A stretch of DNA of 64,000 nt from Kitasatospora herbaricolor (GCF_030813695.1 NZ_JAUSVA010000002.1:4960001-5024000); one strand, 5' to 3'. Positions 1-9,298 are shown, counted from the first letter of the stretch. A program made the numbers and translations. Notes: generated by a model not told the origin, from the sequence alone.

Positions 1-1981
1 GGATCCGGTCCGCGTCCGGCTCGGCGTCCGGATGGGGCTCCTCGATGGTCACCCCGAGCTGCTTGGCGACCGTGCGCAGCTGGGAGTAGATGTCCTGCCA
101 CTCCCGTATCCGGAGGTAGTTCAGGAACTCGGCCTTGCACATCCGGCGGAAGGCCGAGGAGGAGAGCTCCTTCTGCTGCTCCCTGACGTAGCGCCACATC
201 GCCAGGAACGCCAGGAAGTCGGACGTCTCGGAGTTGAAGCGGCGGTGCCGTTCGTCGGCGGCCTGGCGCTTCTCGGTGGGGCGCTCGCGCGGGTCCTGGA
301 TGGAGAGCGCGGCGGCGATCACCATCACGTCGCGGACGCAGCCGTTCTTGTCCGCCTCCAGCACCATCCGGGCCATCCGCGGGTCGACCGGCAGCTGCGC
401 GAGCCGGCGGCCGAGCGGGGTGAGGCGCTTGCGCGGGTCCTTCTCGGCGGGGTCGAGGGCGCCCAGCTCGTGGAGCAGGTTGACGCCGTCCTTGATGTTG
501 CGCGAGTCCGGCGGGTCCAGGAACGGGAAGGCCGCGATGTCGCCGAGGCCGGCCGCCGTCATCTGCAGGATGACCGAGGCCAGGTTGGTGCGCAGGATCT
601 CGGCGTCGGTGAACTCGGGTCGGGAGAGGAAGTCCTCCTCCGAGTACAGGCGGATGCAGATGCCGTCGGAGGTACGGCCGCAGCGGCCCTTGCGCTGGTT
701 GGCACTGGCCTGGCTGACCGCCTCGATCGGCAGCCGCTGGACCTTGGTGCGGTGGCTGTAGCGGGAGATCCTCGCGGTGCCCGGGTCGATCACGTACTTG
801 ATGCCGGGGACGGTCAGCGAGGTCTCGGCGACGTTGGTGGCCAGCACGATCCGGCGGCTGCCGGAGCGCTGGAACACCCGGTGCTGCTCGGCCGAGGAGA
901 GCCGGGCGTAGAGCGGCAGGACCTCGGTGAACTTCAGGTCGAGCTTGTTGAGGGCGTCCGCGGTGTCGCGGATCTCCCGTTCGCCGGAGAGGAAGACCAG
1001 GATGTCGCCCGGCCCCTCGGCCTGCAGCTCCTGGGCGGCCTCGCAGATCGCCTGGATCTGGTCGCGGTCGCGGTCCACGTCGCCGCGCTCGTCCTCGCCG
1101 TCCTCGTCGGCCTCGTCCAGGATCGGGCGGTAGCGGACCTCGACGGGGTAGGTGCGGCCGGAGACCTCGATGATCGGGGCGTCGCCGAAGTGGTTGGCGA
1201 AGCGCTCCGGGTCGATGGTCGCCGAGGTGATGACGACCTTGAGGTCGGGGCGGCGGGGGAGCAGCTGTTTGACGTACCCGAGGATGAAGTCGATGTTGAG
1301 GCTGCGCTCGTGCGCCTCGTCGATGATCAGGGTGTCGTACTGGCGCAGCTCGCGGTCGGTCTGGATCTCGGCGAGCAGGATGCCGTCCGTCATCAGCTTG
1401 ACCAGGGTGTCCGGGCCGACCTGGTCGGTGAAGCGGACCTTCCAGCCGACCGCCTCGCCGAGCGGGGTGCGCAGCTCCTCGGCGACCCGCTCGGCGACCG
1501 TGCGGGCGGCGATCCGGCGTGGCTGGGTGTGGGCGATCAGGCCCTTGACGCCGCGGCCCAGCTCCAGGCAGATCTTCGGGATCTGGGTGGTCTTCCCCGA
1601 GCCCGTCTCACCGGCCACGATCACTACCTGGTGGTCGCGGATCGCGGCGAGGATGTCGTCCTTCTTCTGGCTGACCGGCAGCTCGGCGGGGTACGTGATG
1701 CCGGGGACGGCGGCCCGGCGCTGCTCGACCCGCAGCTCGGCGCGGTCGATCTCGGCGGCGATCTCGGCGGCGGCCTTCTGCCGGGCCTCGGGCCCCCGGA
1801 TCCGGCGGGCGCCCTCCAACCGGCGGCCGATCCGCTGCTGGTCGCGCAGGGTCAGCTCGGGCAGGCGGGCGGCCAGCTCGCCGATGCCGGTACCCCGGCC
1901 GGGCCCCTTGCTGAGACCGCCCTCGGGGGCGTCGGCGGGGGCGTCGGCGGGCTGGGCTACGGGAGAACTCACTGCGGGCAT
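1..1981 (-). CDS. hrpA: HrpA-type DEAH-box ATP-dependent RNA helicase, 3' end cut by window
   Basis: Translation of the minus strand from the ATG at 1981 gives an N-terminal Ala/Pro-rich lead, a basic helical stretch, then the helicase core with Walker A GETGSGKTTQ and the DEAH box (IDEAHERSLNI) near plus position 1310. The reading frame stays open to base 1, so the C-terminal half lies outside the window. DEAH helicases of this family are about 1,300 residues and act on RNA or ribonucleoprotein substrates. The gene is transcribed away from the sigma factor gene, with about 217 bp between their starts. Long plus-strand open frames over this region are codon-bias shadows. The family is secure; the exact start is less so. 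Confidence 0.9.
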   Translation of the reverse strand, partial: MPAVSSPVAQPADAPADAPEGGLSKGPGRGTGIGELAARLPELTLRDQQRIGRRLEGARRIRGPEARQKAAAEIAAEIDRAELRVEQRRAAVPGITYPAELPVSQKKDDILAAIRDHQVVIVAGETGSGKTTQIPKICLELGRGVKGLIAHTQPRRIAARTVAERVAEELRTPLGEAVGWKVRFTDQVGPDTLVKLMTDGILLAEIQTDRELRQYDTLIIDEAHERSLNIDFILGYVKQLLPRRPDLKVVITSATIDPERFANHFGDAPIIEVSGRTYPVEVRYRPILDEADEDGEDERGDVDRDRDQIQAICEAAQELQAEGPGDILVFLSGEREIRDTADALNKLDLKFTEVLPLYARLSSAEQHRVFQRSGSRRIVLATNVAETSLTVPGIKYVIDPGTARISRYSHRTKVQRLPIEAVSQASANQRKGRCGRTSDGICIRLYSEEDFLSRPEFTDAEILRTNLASVILQMTAAGLGDIAAFPFLDPPDSRNIKDGVNLLHELGALDPAEKDPRKRLTPLGRRLAQLPVDPRMARMVLEADKNGCVRDVMVIAAALSIQDPRERPTEKRQAADERHRRFNSETSDFLAFLAMWRYVREQQKELSSSAFRRMCKAEFLNYLRIREWQDIYSQLRTVAKQLGVTIEEPHPDAEPDADRI

Positions 1982-2198
1982 CCCTCTAGGTTCGCAAGGA
2001 GGTGCGGCTGCGCGCACCTCGGTTTTCGAGCCCCTCCAGTGTCACAGCCCCCGGGCGCGACTCGCGAACCCCGGGCGGTCGCTCCGGGCGGGCGGGCCAC
2101 CGGCGGGCAACGCTCGGGCTCCGGGCCGGCGGGCAGGGGCCGGGCGGCCGGGCAACGGTCCGGTGCCCGTACGCACTCAGGTACGGCAGGAGGTGCTC

Positions 2199-2720
2199 AT
2201 GGGAGAGCGGAAGGCCGAGCGGGACGCCGAGTTCCAGCTGTTCGTCACCACGGCCTGGCCACGTCTGTCCAGGACGGCGTTCCTGCTGGCGGGCGACCGG
2301 CACACGGCCGAGGACCTGGTCCAGACGACGCTGGAGAAGACCTACGCGGCCTGGGCGCGGGTGCGGCGGACCGACGACCCGTACGCGTACGTGCGCCGGA
2401 TCCTGCTGAACGAGCAGGCCGGCCGGTTCCGCCGGCGGCTGCCGGAGTTCCTGGTGCCGGCCGTCCCGGACCGGCCGGCCCGCGACGCCTACGACCGCGC
2501 CGACGACCGGGCCGGGCTGCTGCGGGCGCTCGCCGCGCTGCCGCCCCGGCAGCGGCAGGCGGTCGTCCTGCGGTACTGGGAGGACCTGAGCGAGAGCCAG
2601 GCCGCGGCCGCCATGAACTGCTCGGTGGGCACCGTGAAGAGCCAGGCGTCCAAGGGCATCGCGAAACTGCGGGCCGCCGCGGCGCAGGCCGGACTGACGA
2701 GGGTCGGAGGAGCGGTATGA
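2199..2720 (+). CDS. SigE-family ECF RNA polymerase sigma factor (173 aa)
   Basis: The ATG at 2199 follows an AGGAGG-like site (CAGGAGG at about 2187-2193). Region 2 is visible early (AEDLVQTTLEK, then YVRRILLNEQ) and region 4 near the C terminus (LPPRQRQAVVLRYWEDLSE followed by the helix-turn-helix SVGTVKSQASKG). This matches the small SigE-type ECF group that is abundant in streptomycetes. Its stop overlaps the next start (ATGA at 2717-2720), so translation is probably coupled to that membrane protein, which is likely its anti-sigma partner. The signal it senses cannot be told from sequence. Confidence 0.9.
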   Translation: MGERKAERDAEFQLFVTTAWPRLSRTAFLLAGDRHTAEDLVQTTLEKTYAAWARVRRTDDPYAYVRRILLNEQAGRFRRRLPEFLVPAVPDRPARDAYDRADDRAGLLRALAALPPRQRQAVVLRYWEDLSESQAAAAMNCSVGTVKSQASKGIAKLRAAAAQAGLTRVGGAV

Positions 2721-3667
2721 ACGGCAGCAGGGGTACGGACGGACGGCGTCCGGCGGGCTCCGAGGATCCGGACGGCCCCGACGGCGGGGAGCCGCTGGTG
2801 GCCAGGGAGCTGGCCGGGCTCGCGGAGGGGCTGGAGATCGGCCCCGTCCCGTACGAGCGGGTGCTGGCCGGCGGCCGGGCGCGGCGCCGGCGCCGGGGCC
2901 TGGCCGCGGCGGTGGCCACGGCGCTCGCCACGGCGGTCGTGATCGGCGCCGGCGCGGTGCTGGCCGGCACCGGGCCCGGGGCGGGCGCCCCGGCGGTGGC
3001 CGCGGCGCCCGCCGGTAGCGGCACCCCGCCGGCGGCCCCCGCCGCGGTGGCCCCGACCACGGCCGCCCCGGCCGGCCGCGATCCGCTGACCCCCGTCCGG
3101 GCGGTGGTCGGACAGGGGCGGACGTCGAGCGGCCAGGAGTGGCAGGCCTGGGTGGCGATCTGGCCGGCCGTGGCCACCCAGGAGCAGGCCCGCGGGCAGC
3201 TGGACCGGATCCGGGAGGAGCGGCAGGCCGTCATCCCCGGGCTGCCCCGGGAGGACGACGGCTACGCGCAGCAGCGGCTGCGGTCGGGCAAGGACCGGGC
3301 CAACCTCTACCTCACCGTGGACGGCCGGCGGGCCGTCGACGACACCTTCCACGACGTCCCGCCGCCCGCCGCCGGGCCCCTGCCCGCCACCGACCGGGCC
3401 CGCGGCCTGGACGGCGCCCTGCTCGGCTTCAAGGGCGGCGAGCTGGGACACACCCCGGTACTGATCGCCTCGGTCGGCCCGGACGTCGCCTCGGTACGGG
3501 TGGCCTGGTCGGACGGGACCACCACCGAGGTCGTCCCGGTGGCGGTGGCCGGCAGCGCCCCGCACTGGTTCGCGGTGCCCCGCCGGGCCGGCGCCGACGC
3601 CGACTCGATCCGGCTGTACGGCGCCGACGGCGCCCTGCTGCACACCAGCACCGACTGGATGCGCTGA
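2717..3667 (+). CDS. Single-pass membrane protein, putative anti-sigma partner (316 aa)
   Basis: The ATG overlaps the sigma-factor stop. The protein has about 50 charged cytoplasmic residues, an Arg-rich stop (RARRRRRG), one hydrophobic segment around residues 56-78, an Ala/Pro/Thr-rich linker, then an extracytoplasmic domain of about 200 residues. Such proteins paired with SigE-type sigma factors commonly act as anti-sigma or sensor subunits, although no zinc-binding anti-sigma motif (HxxxCxxC) is visible here. The role rests on gene order and topology only. It is followed by a perfect terminator hairpin shared with the convergent MFS gene. Confidence 0.7.
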   Translation: MNGSRGTDGRRPAGSEDPDGPDGGEPLVARELAGLAEGLEIGPVPYERVLAGGRARRRRRGLAAAVATALATAVVIGAGAVLAGTGPGAGAPAVAAAPAGSGTPPAAPAAVAPTTAAPAGRDPLTPVRAVVGQGRTSSGQEWQAWVAIWPAVATQEQARGQLDRIREERQAVIPGLPREDDGYAQQRLRSGKDRANLYLTVDGRRAVDDTFHDVPPPAAGPLPATDRARGLDGALLGFKGGELGHTPVLIASVGPDVASVRVAWSDGTTTEVVPVAVAGSAPHWFAVPRRAGADADSIRLYGADGALLHTSTDWMR

Positions 3668-3681
3668 CCCCGGCACGGCAG

Positions 3682-3720
3682 CGGTCCGCCCCCGCCAGGC
3701 GTCCTGGCGGGGGCGGACCG
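3682..3720. terminator. Bidirectional intrinsic terminator, 18-bp perfect stem
   Basis: An 18-bp perfect inverted repeat (3682-3699 with 3703-3720) with a 3-base loop lies between the convergent stops of the anti-sigma-like gene (3667) and the MFS gene (3758). It should end transcripts from both sides and marks the left edge of the metabolite cluster. Confidence 0.85.
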
Positions 3721-3757
3721 GTCCGGCCGTGAGCCGGCCTCCGGGTGGGAGCGGGCT

Positions 3758-5287
3758 TCAGAGCACCGCCGCCGCCTGGTCGGCCGACTTCACCGGGCCG
3801 GACGTCTCACGGGCCAGGACGGCCTGCGGCGCGGCCTGGGAGACCTTCTGGGCGGGGGCCTGGGACCCGGCCCCGGAGGCGGCCGCCTCCTGCGGGTTCC
3901 CGCCACGGATCAGCAGCGCCGCCAGCGCGCCGAGCCCGACCACCGCCGCGCCGACCCACATGGCCGGCTCCATGCCGGTCACCATGTCGTGCTTGGAGGA
4001 GTAGCCGCCGCTCGCCGAGAACATCGCGCTCAGCACCGCGACGCCGAAGACCCCGCCGATCTCGCGGATCGCGTTGTTGGCACCGGAGGCGATGCCCTCC
4101 TCGGAGCGGCTCACCGAGCCGAGCGCCAGGTTCGCCGCCGGGCCGAAGTAGAGGCCCATGCCCAGGCCGCTGACCAGGAAGGCCGGCAGCAGGTCGGGGA
4201 AGGTGGTGGTCTCGGAGAGCACCATCGCGATCCAGGCCAGGCCGAGCGCCTGCAGCACCATCCCGACGAAGACGATCGGCTTTCCGCCGATCTTGTCGGA
4301 GAGGATGCCGCCGATCGGCGCGCCGACCAGGGTCAGCGCGGTCCAGGCGAGCAGCCGGACACCGGCGCCCAGCGGCGAGACGCCCTGGACGTTCTGGATG
4401 AACTGGGTCAGCAGGAAGATCGCGCCGAACATCCCGAAGTACATCAGCATCGCGACCGCGTTGACCGCCGAGAAGCTCACCGAGCGGAACAGCCGCAGCG
4501 GCAGCATCGGCGTCGGCGTCCGGGACTCCCAGACCAGGAAGAGCGCCAGCAGGCCGGCGCCGGCGATCAGGCTGAGCACCACCTCGGCGCTGGTCCAGCC
4601 CACCGTGTTGCCCCGGATCAGGCCGAGCACCAGGCCGAACAGGCCGGCGCTGGCCAGGACCGTGCCGGTGATGTCCAGCCGGGTCGAGGCGCCCTTGCTC
4701 TCGGCCAGCCAGCCCGGCAGCAGGATCAGCAGCAGCACGCCGATCGGCACGTTGATCCAGAAGATCCACTGCCAGGACACCGAGTCGATCACGATGCCGC
4801 CGGCCACCGGGCCGAGCGCGACCGCGAGGCCGCCGATGGTGCCCCAGATGCCGAGCGCCGCACCGCGCTTCTCGGGCGGGAAGGCCGCCGAGAGCATGGT
4901 CAGGGTCAGCGGCATCACGATCGCCGCGCCCAGCCCCTGGGCGGCCCGGGCCGCGATCAGGGTGCCGATGCCGGGTGCCAGGGCGGCGGCGGCCGAGGCC
5001 AGCGTGAAGATCGCCATACCGATGCCGAACAGCCGGCGCCGGCCGAACCGGTCGGCCACCGCGGAGGCGGTCAGCAGCAGCACCGCGAACGTGAGGGTGT
5101 AGGAGTTGACAGTCCACTCCAGCCCGGAAAGGCCGGTGTGCAGCGACTCGCGGATCTTGGGCAGTGCCGTGGTCACGACCAGGTTGTCCAGGGACACCAT
5201 GAACAGGGCGGCGCCGGTCATCACCGCGGTGCGGGTCGGGTCGCCGCGGGTCTCCCCGGCGCCACTCAGCAGAGTCTCGTCTGCCAT
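3758..5287 (-). CDS. DHA2-family (EmrB/QacA-type) MFS drug exporter, 509 aa
   Basis: The protein starts at ATG 5287, preceded by AAAGGATGGAG; longer upstream readings are Arg-rich and not membrane-like. It has the length and repeated hydrophobic segments of 14-helix DHA2 proton/drug antiporters. The first helix carries the usual Asp and a VVTTALPKI-type motif, followed by the loop 2-3 motif ADRFGRRR and the antiporter-type segment of helix 5 (ALGPVAGG). Its likely job is export or self-resistance. A 19-bp element (5372-5390) is shared with three upstream regions inside the biosynthetic block, which argues that it belongs to the same regulon. Substrate unknown. Confidence 0.85.
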   Translation of the reverse strand: MADETLLSGAGETRGDPTRTAVMTGAALFMVSLDNLVVTTALPKIRESLHTGLSGLEWTVNSYTLTFAVLLLTASAVADRFGRRRLFGIGMAIFTLASAAAALAPGIGTLIAARAAQGLGAAIVMPLTLTMLSAAFPPEKRGAALGIWGTIGGLAVALGPVAGGIVIDSVSWQWIFWINVPIGVLLLILLPGWLAESKGASTRLDITGTVLASAGLFGLVLGLIRGNTVGWTSAEVVLSLIAGAGLLALFLVWESRTPTPMLPLRLFRSVSFSAVNAVAMLMYFGMFGAIFLLTQFIQNVQGVSPLGAGVRLLAWTALTLVGAPIGGILSDKIGGKPIVFVGMVLQALGLAWIAMVLSETTTFPDLLPAFLVSGLGMGLYFGPAANLALGSVSRSEEGIASGANNAIREIGGVFGVAVLSAMFSASGGYSSKHDMVTGMEPAMWVGAAVVGLGALAALLIRGGNPQEAAASGAGSQAPAQKVSQAAPQAVLARETSGPVKSADQAAAVL

Positions 5288-5371
5288 GTCTCCATCCTTT
5301 CGCCTACCGAATCGAGCGTGGGTTTCCGAGATCCGGCCGGGGGCGCGTCCCCCGCCTCGACGGTGGCGGGA

Positions 5372-5390
5372 GGCGCTTAAGGCTCGGTTG
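5372..5390 (-). promoter_or_regulatory. Shared cluster element, copy 1 (upstream of MFS exporter)
   Basis: On the minus strand the site reads CAACCGAGCCTTAAGCGCC, about 85 bases upstream of the MFS start. It fits the pattern CAAG-N5-CTWWAGCGSC, with one mismatch, found at the same kind of position before three cluster genes (9196, 21317, 28076). This is unusual because AT-containing hexamers are rare in this sequence. It is probably a binding site for a pathway regulator. Confidence 0.55.
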
Positions 5391-5496
5391 GGTCCGAGGT
5401 CGCAGGCCTGCCGCCGCCGGCGCGGGTCGCCCCGGCGGGGCCGCGCGCGGGTCACCCGGCGGGCGGGCCGCGCGGTGGACGGGCCGTAGGGCGGCC

Positions 5497-5524
5497 CCGG
5501 GGCCGGGAAACGCGCCGGCCCCGG
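5497..5524. terminator. Hairpin downstream of the DoxX gene
   Basis: A 10-bp perfect GC stem (5497-5506 with 5515-5524) with an 8-base loop lies about 125 bases after the DoxX stop and before the MFS upstream region. It probably ends the hydrolase-DoxX transcript. The rest of the 360-base gap (5288-5647) holds the shared element at 5372-5390 and no credible gene. Confidence 0.6.
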
Positions 5525-5647
5525 CGGACGGGCCGCCGGGGCTGGTCGCTGTGCGGAACCTCGGTCCGCCGGGACCGCGGTTGCGACGGGGAAGGGGACG
5601 GGGGACCGAGGGGTCGAGCGGGTGCGGGAGGCCGGCCGGCCCCGGGC

Positions 5648-5998
5648 TCAGCGGGCGAGCTGGGCCCAGAGCAGCCCGACCGCCCAGCTGCCGAACAGCA
5701 GGAAGCCGATCATGCCCATCCCGAAGTGGCCGTTCAGGACCATCATCACGATGTACCAGCCGCACAGGGCGGTGAGCAGCACGGCGCCCGCCACGCTCAC
5801 CTTCGGCGCGAACAGGCCGATGGCCACCAGCAGGGCGCCCAGCGCGTCCAGGCCGGCCACCACGAGCATCGCGGTACGGCTCTCGATGCCGGTGAACTCG
5901 GTGAACAGGGGCGCGTTGCGACCGGTGATCAGATTGACGGGGGCGAAAACGAACTCAAGGATCAGCAGGATCGACAGGATCCAGATCAGGGCGGTCAC
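5648..5998 (-). CDS. DoxX-like small membrane protein (116 aa)
   Basis: The GTG at 5998 has a good site (GAGAGGAAGACC). The product has four hydrophobic helices and features typical of DoxX-like proteins (FVFAPVNLITGR, ALGALLVAIGLF), with no soluble domain. An in-frame ATG at 6142, also with a fair ribosome site and only 24 bases after the hydrolase stop, would add 48 Arg-rich residues. That stretch has a noticeably lower third-position GC than the rest, so the shorter form is preferred. It is the last gene of the hydrolase transcript. DoxX-like proteins are poorly understood; a role in the membrane or in redox partnering is only a guess. Confidence 0.7.
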   Translation of the reverse strand: MTALIWILSILLILEFVFAPVNLITGRNAPLFTEFTGIESRTAMLVVAGLDALGALLVAIGLFAPKVSVAGAVLLTALCGWYIVMMVLNGHFGMGMIGFLLFGSWAVGLLWAQLAR

Positions 5999-6165
5999 GG
6001 TCTTCCTCTCAGCGCGCGGGCGCGAGGCCCGGACAACCGCCGACCGCAGCGGCGCGGCCAGCGACGGACGCCCTGCTCCGGCGGCACGCAGCAGCGAAAT
6101 CCCCCGGCCGGACGGCAACTTGGCGAAACGTACCCACTTCATGGGGTTCCCTCACGTCATTTCGG

Positions 6166-7281
6166 TCAGTGGTGGACGGGCGTCTTCCGCAACCGGGAGA
6201 CCACACCCTGCACGCCGAGCACCAGGCCCAGCGCAGCGGTGCGTCTGTCGTCCACGCCCCGGGCCCGCAGCAGGCCGTGCAGCAGCCACAGCCGCATCTC
6301 CCCGAGGTGGGCCGGGGAGCCGTGCACGTCGTCGAACTCCTTGAACCGGACCTTGCCCAGGTTCGCGCCGAGCAGGGCGCGCTCGGCCGGCGGGATGATC
6401 TCGTCCCGGGTGCTGACCACGTAGCCGACCGGGACCTTCACCGCGGAGAGCTGCTCCGGGGTGAGCGCCCAACTCCGCAGCCGCGCGAAGAGTTCGTCGT
6501 GGCCGGCCGTGCCGGTGAGGCGGCGCAGGGTCTCCTTGGTGACCGCCGGCACCCGCTCCCACCAGGCGGCGTCGGTGAAGAACCGGGAGACCGGCGCCCC
6601 GACGGTGTGGATGCTGCGGATGCGGGGGTCCTCGACCGCCGCGCGCAGCGCGAGGTGGCCGCTGAAGCTGAGCGTGAGCAGCGAGGTGTCGTCCACCTGG
6701 GCCCGGCCGGTGAGCCGGTCCAGCAGGTGGGGCAGCAGCCGCCAGGAGCGCTCGTCGTACGGCACGGTGTTCTCGCCGACGCCGGGCAGCTCGGTGACCA
6801 CGGCGGCGAAGCCGAGCTTGGCGAACTTCGGCAGCAGCTGCGCCCACTGCTCCTTGACGCTGACGATGCCGCCCATCACCACCAGCAGCGGCTTGGGCTC
6901 GGGGGCGTCCAGGCCGATCGTCCAGCAGGCCAGGGTGCCTTCGGGGTGGGTGAGTTCGAGGCGCTCGATACCCGGCTGGGTGCGCCGCCAGCGGTCGAAG
7001 GCGGCCACCGAGGCGGTCTGCGCGCGCTGCCGCTCCGGGTCCGGCTCGGAGCCGCCGGGGTGCGGGAAGCGGGCCAGGGCGTAGTGCCGGCACGCCTCCA
7101 GCGGGCGGCCGCGGGCGAGCAGGGCGTCGGCCTGCGCGTTCCAGACCTTGGCCCAGGAGCCGGCCGCGCCGGGGTCGTCGTTGCCGATCCGGGCGAGCAG
7201 GGCGGCCACCGGGCCCTCGGCGAGGCCTTGGCCGCGCGCGTGCAGCCGGGCGAACTCCTTGAGTTCTTCGAGGTGTTCCAC
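6166..7281 (-). CDS. Alpha/beta hydrolase, candidate tetronate-tailoring eliminase (371 aa)
   Basis: The protein has a helical N-terminal region of about 120 residues, then an alpha/beta-hydrolase fold with an oxyanion strand (LLVVMGGIVS), a nucleophile elbow (LSFSGHLAL, serine in SFSG rather than GxSxG), a late acidic segment (STRDEI) and a C-terminal His region (DVHGSPAH). This resembles FrsA-like hydrolases. In agglomerin-type tetronate pathways a hydrolase of this kind removes the acetate that an E2-like enzyme has put on, and an E2-like gene lies 3 kb away. That role is inferred. GTG 7281 is preferred (GGAG 9 bases before); a TTG at 7296 is possible. Confidence 0.7.
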   Translation of the reverse strand: MEHLEELKEFARLHARGQGLAEGPVAALLARIGNDDPGAAGSWAKVWNAQADALLARGRPLEACRHYALARFPHPGGSEPDPERQRAQTASVAAFDRWRRTQPGIERLELTHPEGTLACWTIGLDAPEPKPLLVVMGGIVSVKEQWAQLLPKFAKLGFAAVVTELPGVGENTVPYDERSWRLLPHLLDRLTGRAQVDDTSLLTLSFSGHLALRAAVEDPRIRSIHTVGAPVSRFFTDAAWWERVPAVTKETLRRLTGTAGHDELFARLRSWALTPEQLSAVKVPVGYVVSTRDEIIPPAERALLGANLGKVRFKEFDDVHGSPAHLGEMRLWLLHGLLRARGVDDRRTAALGLVLGVQGVVSRLRKTPVHH

Positions 7282-7350
7282 GTCGGGCTTCTCCAAGTCG
7301 GGGTGGCCGGCCGGTCCGCCGGGCGGCAGGTCTTCCGGGGGGTCGGCGGA

Positions 7351-7824
7351 TCAGCAGCGGCGGCCGTCGGGCAGTCGCTTGCCGTAGCCGAAGGACCGGT
7401 CGAGGGCGACGTGCGCGAGCCAGGCCAGCCCGCCGACGACCAGCGGCTGCCCGAAGGTGGTGACACCCAGGGTGATGACCGCCGCGGGCAGCGCGGGGTG
7501 GTGCAGCAGGTTGTAGAGCCGGGCCGCCTTGGGGCTCAACTGCCCCATCTCCGGGCCGGCGTTGGCGAGGTCGTAGAAGAGCGCCGTGTCGGGGGCGAGC
7601 AGGGCCACCCAGTAGGTCCAGGTGGTGAGCCCGCCCAGGGCGGCGCCCAGGGCGAGGGCGCCCAGCCCGAGGCCGGCGCTGAGCACCCGGCCGACCGGGT
7701 GCCGCCAGGTCCAGGAGTCCCAGGGCAGCCGGTCGGGGGCCGGCGCCGGCGGGAAGGCCTCGTCCAGCAGTCGGTCGACCGGGTCGGGGCGGGGCGCCGT
7801 ACGCGTGGCGGAGTACTCGGGCAT
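7351..7824 (-). CDS. DUF4260-like integral membrane protein (157 aa)
   Basis: The ATG at 7824 follows GGAAGGA. About 45 polar residues precede four hydrophobic segments. The end (WLAHVALDRSFGYG) closely resembles the C-terminal signature of DUF4260 membrane proteins (LAHIGxDRxLGYG). No catalytic motif is visible. It sits between the FAD monooxygenase and the hydrolase in the same orientation, so it is probably co-transcribed. Function unknown. Confidence 0.7.
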   Translation of the reverse strand: MPEYSATRTAPRPDPVDRLLDEAFPPAPAPDRLPWDSWTWRHPVGRVLSAGLGLGALALGAALGGLTTWTYWVALLAPDTALFYDLANAGPEMGQLSPKAARLYNLLHHPALPAAVITLGVTTFGQPLVVGGLAWLAHVALDRSFGYGKRLPDGRRC

Positions 7825-7852
7825 GCGGGTGTTCCTTCCGTACGGGAGGGGC

Positions 7853-9115
7853 TCAGACCCCGGCCTTGGTGGGCGTCGGCCGGTCGGCGGGGCGGCCGGC
7901 CGCGGTGAGCGGCTCCTGCAACTGGAAGTAGGCGCCGGCCAGGATCTTCTGCTTGAGCGCGGGGCTGCGGTCGACGAGCCGGTAGAGGGCGCGGCGGCCG
8001 GCCACGGCCATCGTCCCGGAGAGGGCGAACATCCGCTCCTGGCGCAGCTGGAGGCCGCGCGAGCGGGCTATCGAGCCCTCCCGGCGCTGCTGGAAGTCCC
8101 GCAGCACGGGCATCAGCGCGGCGTGGTCGGCCGGGCCGTCGCCGAGCACCGGGGCGATCATCGGGGCGAGGGTGACGGCGTCGATGATGGCGTGGTTGAC
8201 GCCCTGGCCGAGGATCGGCGACAGGGTGTGCGCGGAGTCGCCGATCAGCAGCAGGCCCGGCATGGACCACTCGGGGACGAGGGTGGTGAAGATGTCCAGC
8301 ATCGAGGTGTCGGACCAGCCGCGGATCTCGGCCCGGACGGCGTCGGAGAGTTCGGGCGCCAGCTCGTCCAGCCGGCGGTGCAGGGCGCCGATGCCCTCGG
8401 CGCGCAGCGCCTTGAGCCCGCCCTTGGGGATGTTGAAGCCCACCCGGACGTCGTCGGGGTGGGTGGGGATGAACAGGCCGTGGTGCTCGCCCTTGATCCG
8501 GACCCGGTAGGTGGTGTCGTCCCACTCCGCGGGGAACGGCAGCTTGAGCCAGACCACGTCCCGGTCGAGCGGGATCTTGGTGTAACTGAGCCCGGACATC
8601 TCGCGGACCTTGCTGAACCGGCCGTCGGCCGCGACGGTGAGCGCGGCGTGGATGTCGACCGGTCCGTCCGGGCCCGAGCAGCGCACCCCGGTCACGGTGT
8701 CGCCGTCACGCAGCAGTTCGACGGCGGTGGCGCGGCGCAGCAGGGTGAAGCCCTCGTGCCGGGCACCCTCCTCGGCCAGCACGGTGAGCAGCGCCGGCTG
8801 CGGCAGCTCCACCGGGTACGGGTGCGGGTAGGGGAAGGTGGAGAAGTCGGCGGTCAACACGGTGCGGCCGCCGTCGGTGATCTCCATGTTGCGCATCTCC
8901 AGGAAGGAGCCGCGCAGTTGGTCGAGCAGTCCGAGCTGGTCCAGCAGCCAGACGGAGTCCGGCGAGACCGACTCGCCGCGGAACGAGCGGTTGAAGTGGC
9001 CGCTCTGCTCGACCACCACCACCCGGGTACCGCGGCGGGCGAGTTCCAGACCCAGTGTCAGGCCGGCCGGGCCACCGCCGACCACGCACACCTGAGCGGA
9101 CAATTCCTCAGCCAT
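7853..9115 (-). CDS. FAD-dependent monooxygenase, PHBH/UbiH-like (420 aa)
   Basis: The start is set at the second of two adjacent ATGs (9115), because GGGGAG sits 3 bases before it. The N terminus carries the dinucleotide motif VGGGPAGLTLGLELARRG. The second FAD motif (LLIGDSAHTLSPILGQG) lies near residue 280. Together these mark class A flavin monooxygenases, which hydroxylate or epoxidise activated or aromatic/enolic carbons using NAD(P)H. A hydroxylase acting on an enolised ring would suit a tetronate product, but the substrate is not readable. A shared 19-bp element lies 81 bases upstream, so it likely has its own promoter. Confidence 0.88.
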   Translation of the reverse strand: MAEELSAQVCVVGGGPAGLTLGLELARRGTRVVVVEQSGHFNRSFRGESVSPDSVWLLDQLGLLDQLRGSFLEMRNMEITDGGRTVLTADFSTFPYPHPYPVELPQPALLTVLAEEGARHEGFTLLRRATAVELLRDGDTVTGVRCSGPDGPVDIHAALTVAADGRFSKVREMSGLSYTKIPLDRDVVWLKLPFPAEWDDTTYRVRIKGEHHGLFIPTHPDDVRVGFNIPKGGLKALRAEGIGALHRRLDELAPELSDAVRAEIRGWSDTSMLDIFTTLVPEWSMPGLLLIGDSAHTLSPILGQGVNHAIIDAVTLAPMIAPVLGDGPADHAALMPVLRDFQQRREGSIARSRGLQLRQERMFALSGTMAVAGRRALYRLVDRSPALKQKILAGAYFQLQEPLTAAGRPADRPTPTKAGV

Positions 9116-9195
9116 CATCTCCCCTAGCGCCCGAAGCCGGCCAAGGGCCGCCTGCCGGTGCGGGTGGCCCGTCGTACCGCACCAGCGTGGGCGCC

Positions 9196-9214
9196 GCCGC
9201 TTAAGCCCGGCTTG
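9196..9214 (-). promoter_or_regulatory. Shared cluster element, copy 2 (upstream of FAD monooxygenase)
   Basis: On the minus strand: CAAGCCGGGCTTAAGCGGC, about 80 bases upstream of ATG 9115 and just downstream of the phosphopantetheinyl transferase stop. It is a full match to CAAG-N5-CTWWAGCGSC. Confidence 0.6.
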
Positions 9215-9298
9215 CGGCCGGGCGGCCCGCGCGCGGGCACGCGTGCGGGGCCCGCGCACGCGTCCGGTCGCGTGCTCGGGCCCGCCGGGCCGGTGGGA

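Noticed and set aside
32..3667. 1211-codon plus-strand open frame across the left edge
   Set aside because: Its first 1,950 bases are the antisense of the HrpA helicase; only the part from 2717 is a real gene.
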